From Methanobacterium sp. UBA353 (lineage in GTDB: Archaea > Methanobacteriota > Methanobacteria > Methanobacteriales > Methanobacteriaceae), in the NCBI GenBank assembly GCA_002496805.1, contig DALO01000005.1, positions 55,452 through 70,182 of the forward strand: a stretch of DNA of 14,731 nucleotides, given 5' to 3'. This document shows, piece after piece, positions 12,491 through 14,731 of the stretch. The position numbers and the translations under genes are program-made. The notes beneath the pieces were generated by a model. It was given only the letters and a program-made list of their open reading frames with translations, did not search any database and was not told the origin of the DNA. Numbering within the stretch: position 1 is the stretch's first letter; every line of letters starts with the position of its first letter.

Positions 12491-14731
12491 ATGAAGAAAG
12501 AAGCACAGGAAATTAAAAATATTTCAGAACACATCCCTGTGGAATATGATAAAAAACAACACAAAACATACAGAAATCGTGTAGCACGCTATAAAAAAGT
12601 TTCAAAAACCTTGGCAATTATCGTAGTTCTGGGGGGAGTTGCATCTGTCCTGGGATGGGTTTTAAACATACCCTTTCTACGGGGAGAATTTTCAAATTTT
12701 CCAGGCACCAAATTCTATACTGCTATTTTATTCATAATGGCTGGTGTCAGTCTGTACCTTCTTAATTGTGAAGAAGATTCTAAAAAACTAGCCATCACCC
12801 GTGTTTTGTCAATCATTATTATTATTTGGAGTGCATTAACCTTTCTTGAATATGTTTCTGGCTTGAATATAATTTTTCCCAACTTATACCCATCAATAAC
12901 ATCAACCGTTGCCAAAAGTAGAATTTTAAGCTCCATCAATTTTGTGATAATTGGAATGGCACTTTTAATGTCCAGTTATAAATATAAAATTCGTCTGATC
13001 CAAATTATTGCATGTATTTATGGATTTATTGCCCTATTAGGCTTATCTGCCTATTTTTATGGGAGAAGTGATAATTATGTCCTTGATCTTATAGTGCAGA
13101 TGGCAATGTTATCCTCATTGATACATATTTGTTTTTCTTTAGGGATTCTCTGCCTTTTCCCTGATAAAGAGTACACGGGAAGAGTAACCGCCCAAAATAA
13201 TGGAGGTTACATGGCCAGACGATTATTACCCATAAATTTAGGAGCAGTTTTTGTCATTGGAATTTTGATCACCATTGGAAATCAATACTCCTTCTACAGT
13301 GATGAATTCAGTCTTGTTTTAACAATAGTTACTACCATGGCATTTTTGACTGGAATCATTATATGGAATGCGAAAATGCTTAATAAACTAGATTCAGAGA
13401 GGCAAGAATCCAAAGAGGAACTTTTTAAAATCCAAAAATTCTATGAAGAAATTGTTGAAGGTATTAATGAGGGAATTTGGGTTACTGATAAAAATGACCG
13501 TCTTTACTTCACAAACAGAGGGATGGAAAAGATTTCAAGAGTTAAAACCAAAGATATGAAGGGGATGAATATTTTGAAAGATATACCGCCGGATATAAGT
13601 GATGTTCTGGAGAAATACTACACTAAAGCCAAAGATACGCTGACCCCGGTCCAATATGATTCCATACCAGTACCCCTCACCAATGGAAAGTACAGTTATC
13701 ATAGTGGATGGATCATACCCCAAATTTATAATGGAAATTTCAATGGAGCAATATGCACTGTAATTGATCACACCAAACGTGACAAGGCTGAAAAAGCCCT
13801 TAAAAAATCTGAAGCTTACTATAGGACAATTTTTGAGAGTACTGGAACTGCCACAATTATCATTGGAGAGGACAGAGTAATCAAAATGGCCAATAAAATG
13901 TCAGAAGAGTTCATAGGTTATAATCTGGATGAAATTGAAAATAAGATGGAATGGACCAGGTTTGTCCATCCTGATGACCTGGAAAGGTTGAAAAAATACC
14001 ATAAAATGCGCAGAACTTCTGAAAATCAGGTTCCCTCAGAGTACGAGTTTAGACTTATTGATAAAGAGCAGAATGAAAGACAGATCATGCTCTATGCTTC
14101 ACTAATACCTGGCACTAATAGTAGTGTGGTGTCTCTTTTGGATATTACCCAGCGTAAAAAATCAGAACTTGCTATTAAAAACTCGTTGAAGGAGAAGGAA
14201 CTATTATTACAAGAGATACATCACCGGGTTAAAAATAACATGCAGATCATCTCCAGCCTCCTGAATTTGCAACATAGCTTTGTTGAAGATGAAGAAATAA
14301 AGACTATCCTGAAAGATAGTCAGAGCAGAGTTAAATCCATGGCCCTGGTGCATGAAAAACTTTACCAGACTGATGATCTTGCCGAGATCAATGCTGCCGA
14401 ATATATCCGGAGTTTAACTACCAGCATGTTCAACAATTACTCAGTACAGTCCGGTGTTGAATTGATCCTCGATGTGGGGGAAGTTTTCTTTGACATTGAC
14501 ACCGCAGTTCCCATGGGCCTAGTCATAAATGAACTGGTCTCCAACAGCCTTAAGTATGCTTTTCCAGATGATAAAACCGGTAAAATATATATTTCCCTAC
14601 AAAAATCCTCAGAAGAGGGAAAATATATTTTAAAAGTTGAAGATGATGGTGTTGGTTTCCCTGAAGACATCGATTTTCTTAATTCGCGTAGTTTAGGACT
14701 TCAACTCGTGAAAACTCTTGTCGACCAGTTG
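12491..14731 (+). CDS. Membrane-bound two-PAS HisKA_2 sensor histidine kinase, 3' end outside the window
   Basis: The frame runs from ATG 12491 for 747 codons to the window edge with no stop. Roughly eight hydrophobic segments (residues ~40-60, 74-92, 100-122, 143-161, 166-188, 198-224, 245-265, 273-294) form an N-terminal membrane sensor. A coiled linker leads to two PAS domains (~318-430, EGINEGIWVTDKNDRLYFTN; ~440-560, FESTGTATIIIGEDRVIKMAN with FVHPDD). The HisKA_2 helix has EIHHRVKNN with His577 and His578; His578 is the likely phospho-acceptor. The ATPase domain has an N box at Asn680 (NELVSNSLKYAF) and a G1 box at Asp719 (DDGVGF); only its last part is missing. The catalytic half closely resembles the kinase at the left end (shared EYIRSLT/DYIRSLT, NSLKYAFPDDK). 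GGTGGGG lies about 10 nt upstream of the ATG, a loose ribosome binding site. Ligand and partner regulator are unknown. Confidence 0.93.
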   Translation, partial: MKKEAQEIKNISEHIPVEYDKKQHKTYRNRVARYKKVSKTLAIIVVLGGVASVLGWVLNIPFLRGEFSNFPGTKFYTAILFIMAGVSLYLLNCEEDSKKLAITRVLSIIIIIWSALTFLEYVSGLNIIFPNLYPSITSTVAKSRILSSINFVIIGMALLMSSYKYKIRLIQIIACIYGFIALLGLSAYFYGRSDNYVLDLIVQMAMLSSLIHICFSLGILCLFPDKEYTGRVTAQNNGGYMARRLLPINLGAVFVIGILITIGNQYSFYSDEFSLVLTIVTTMAFLTGIIIWNAKMLNKLDSERQESKEELFKIQKFYEEIVEGINEGIWVTDKNDRLYFTNRGMEKISRVKTKDMKGMNILKDIPPDISDVLEKYYTKAKDTLTPVQYDSIPVPLTNGKYSYHSGWIIPQIYNGNFNGAICTVIDHTKRDKAEKALKKSEAYYRTIFESTGTATIIIGEDRVIKMANKMSEEFIGYNLDEIENKMEWTRFVHPDDLERLKKYHKMRRTSENQVPSEYEFRLIDKEQNERQIMLYASLIPGTNSSVVSLLDITQRKKSELAIKNSLKEKELLLQEIHHRVKNNMQIISSLLNLQHSFVEDEEIKTILKDSQSRVKSMALVHEKLYQTDDLAEINAAEYIRSLTTSMFNNYSVQSGVELILDVGEVFFDIDTAVPMGLVINELVSNSLKYAFPDDKTGKIYISLQKSSEEGKYILKVEDDGVGFPEDIDFLNSRSLGLQLVKTLVDQL

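Noticed and set aside
12715..12939. 74-codon minus-strand ORF inside the membrane kinase
   Set aside because: Shadow of the continuous 747-codon plus-strand frame, which has clear membrane, PAS and kinase features.

Overview
The window looks like a chromosome segment from a moderately AT-rich methanogenic archaeon, most likely of the Methanobacteriales (Methanobacterium-like). This rests on an archaea-specific RecJ-like protein with a DnaJ-type zinc finger, a double-domain KaiC-like ATPase, HisKA_2-type histidine kinases, a rubrerythrin plus superoxide reductase pair typical of strict anaerobes, GGTGA/GGAG-type ribosome binding sites, and TATA-like promoters. No rRNA, tRNA, CRISPR array or complete insertion sequence was recognised.

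Layout: (1) 1-61, a tandem 36-bp repeat just downstream of the first gene. (2) 61-2931, minus strand, a compact signalling operon: KaiC-like ATPase, then a stand-alone receiver protein, then a histidine kinase with a degenerate N-terminal receiver. Its upstream region (2932-3261) carries repeated GTGAAC half-sites. (3) A possible 34-aa ORF at 3262-3366 (plus), facing the end of a large RecJ-like DHH phosphoesterase gene (3407-5590, minus). (4) 5.6-8.4 kb, an AT-rich, gene-poor, decayed-looking stretch. It holds several perfect inverted repeats, one possible small membrane protein, an unexplained higher-GC locus closed by a strong terminator-like hairpin, a DUF3800 gene broken by an in-frame TAG, and small ORF remnants. 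(5) 8408-9496, plus, an orphan HsdR-N-like PD-(D/E)XK protein. (6) 9684-10172, plus, a membrane-anchored transglutaminase-like protein, convergent with a minus-strand lipoprotein gene (10265-10759); clustered GC-rich hairpins lie between them. (7) 11047-12101, minus, the oxidative-stress pair desulfoferrodoxin (superoxide reductase) and rubrerythrin, each apparently with its own promoter. (8) 12491 to the window end, plus, a large membrane-bound two-PAS histidine kinase cut off by the window edge.

How the genes fit together: the KaiC-receiver-kinase operon is a likely cytoplasmic signalling module in which an ATPase hub is coupled to phosphotransfer. The kinase at the right edge has a closely similar HisKA_2/HATPase core, but its sensor is a multi-pass membrane domain plus PAS domains. 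Rubrerythrin and superoxide reductase detoxify peroxide and superoxide. The 5.6-9.5 kb stretch behaves like an accessory region: a broken DUF3800 gene, an orphan restriction-type nuclease domain and repeat-rich spacers. The most unusual observations are the in-frame stop in the DUF3800 gene, the long inverted-repeat loci at 6472-6590 and 6782-6905, and tandem 9-bp repeats abutting the rubrerythrin TATA region.
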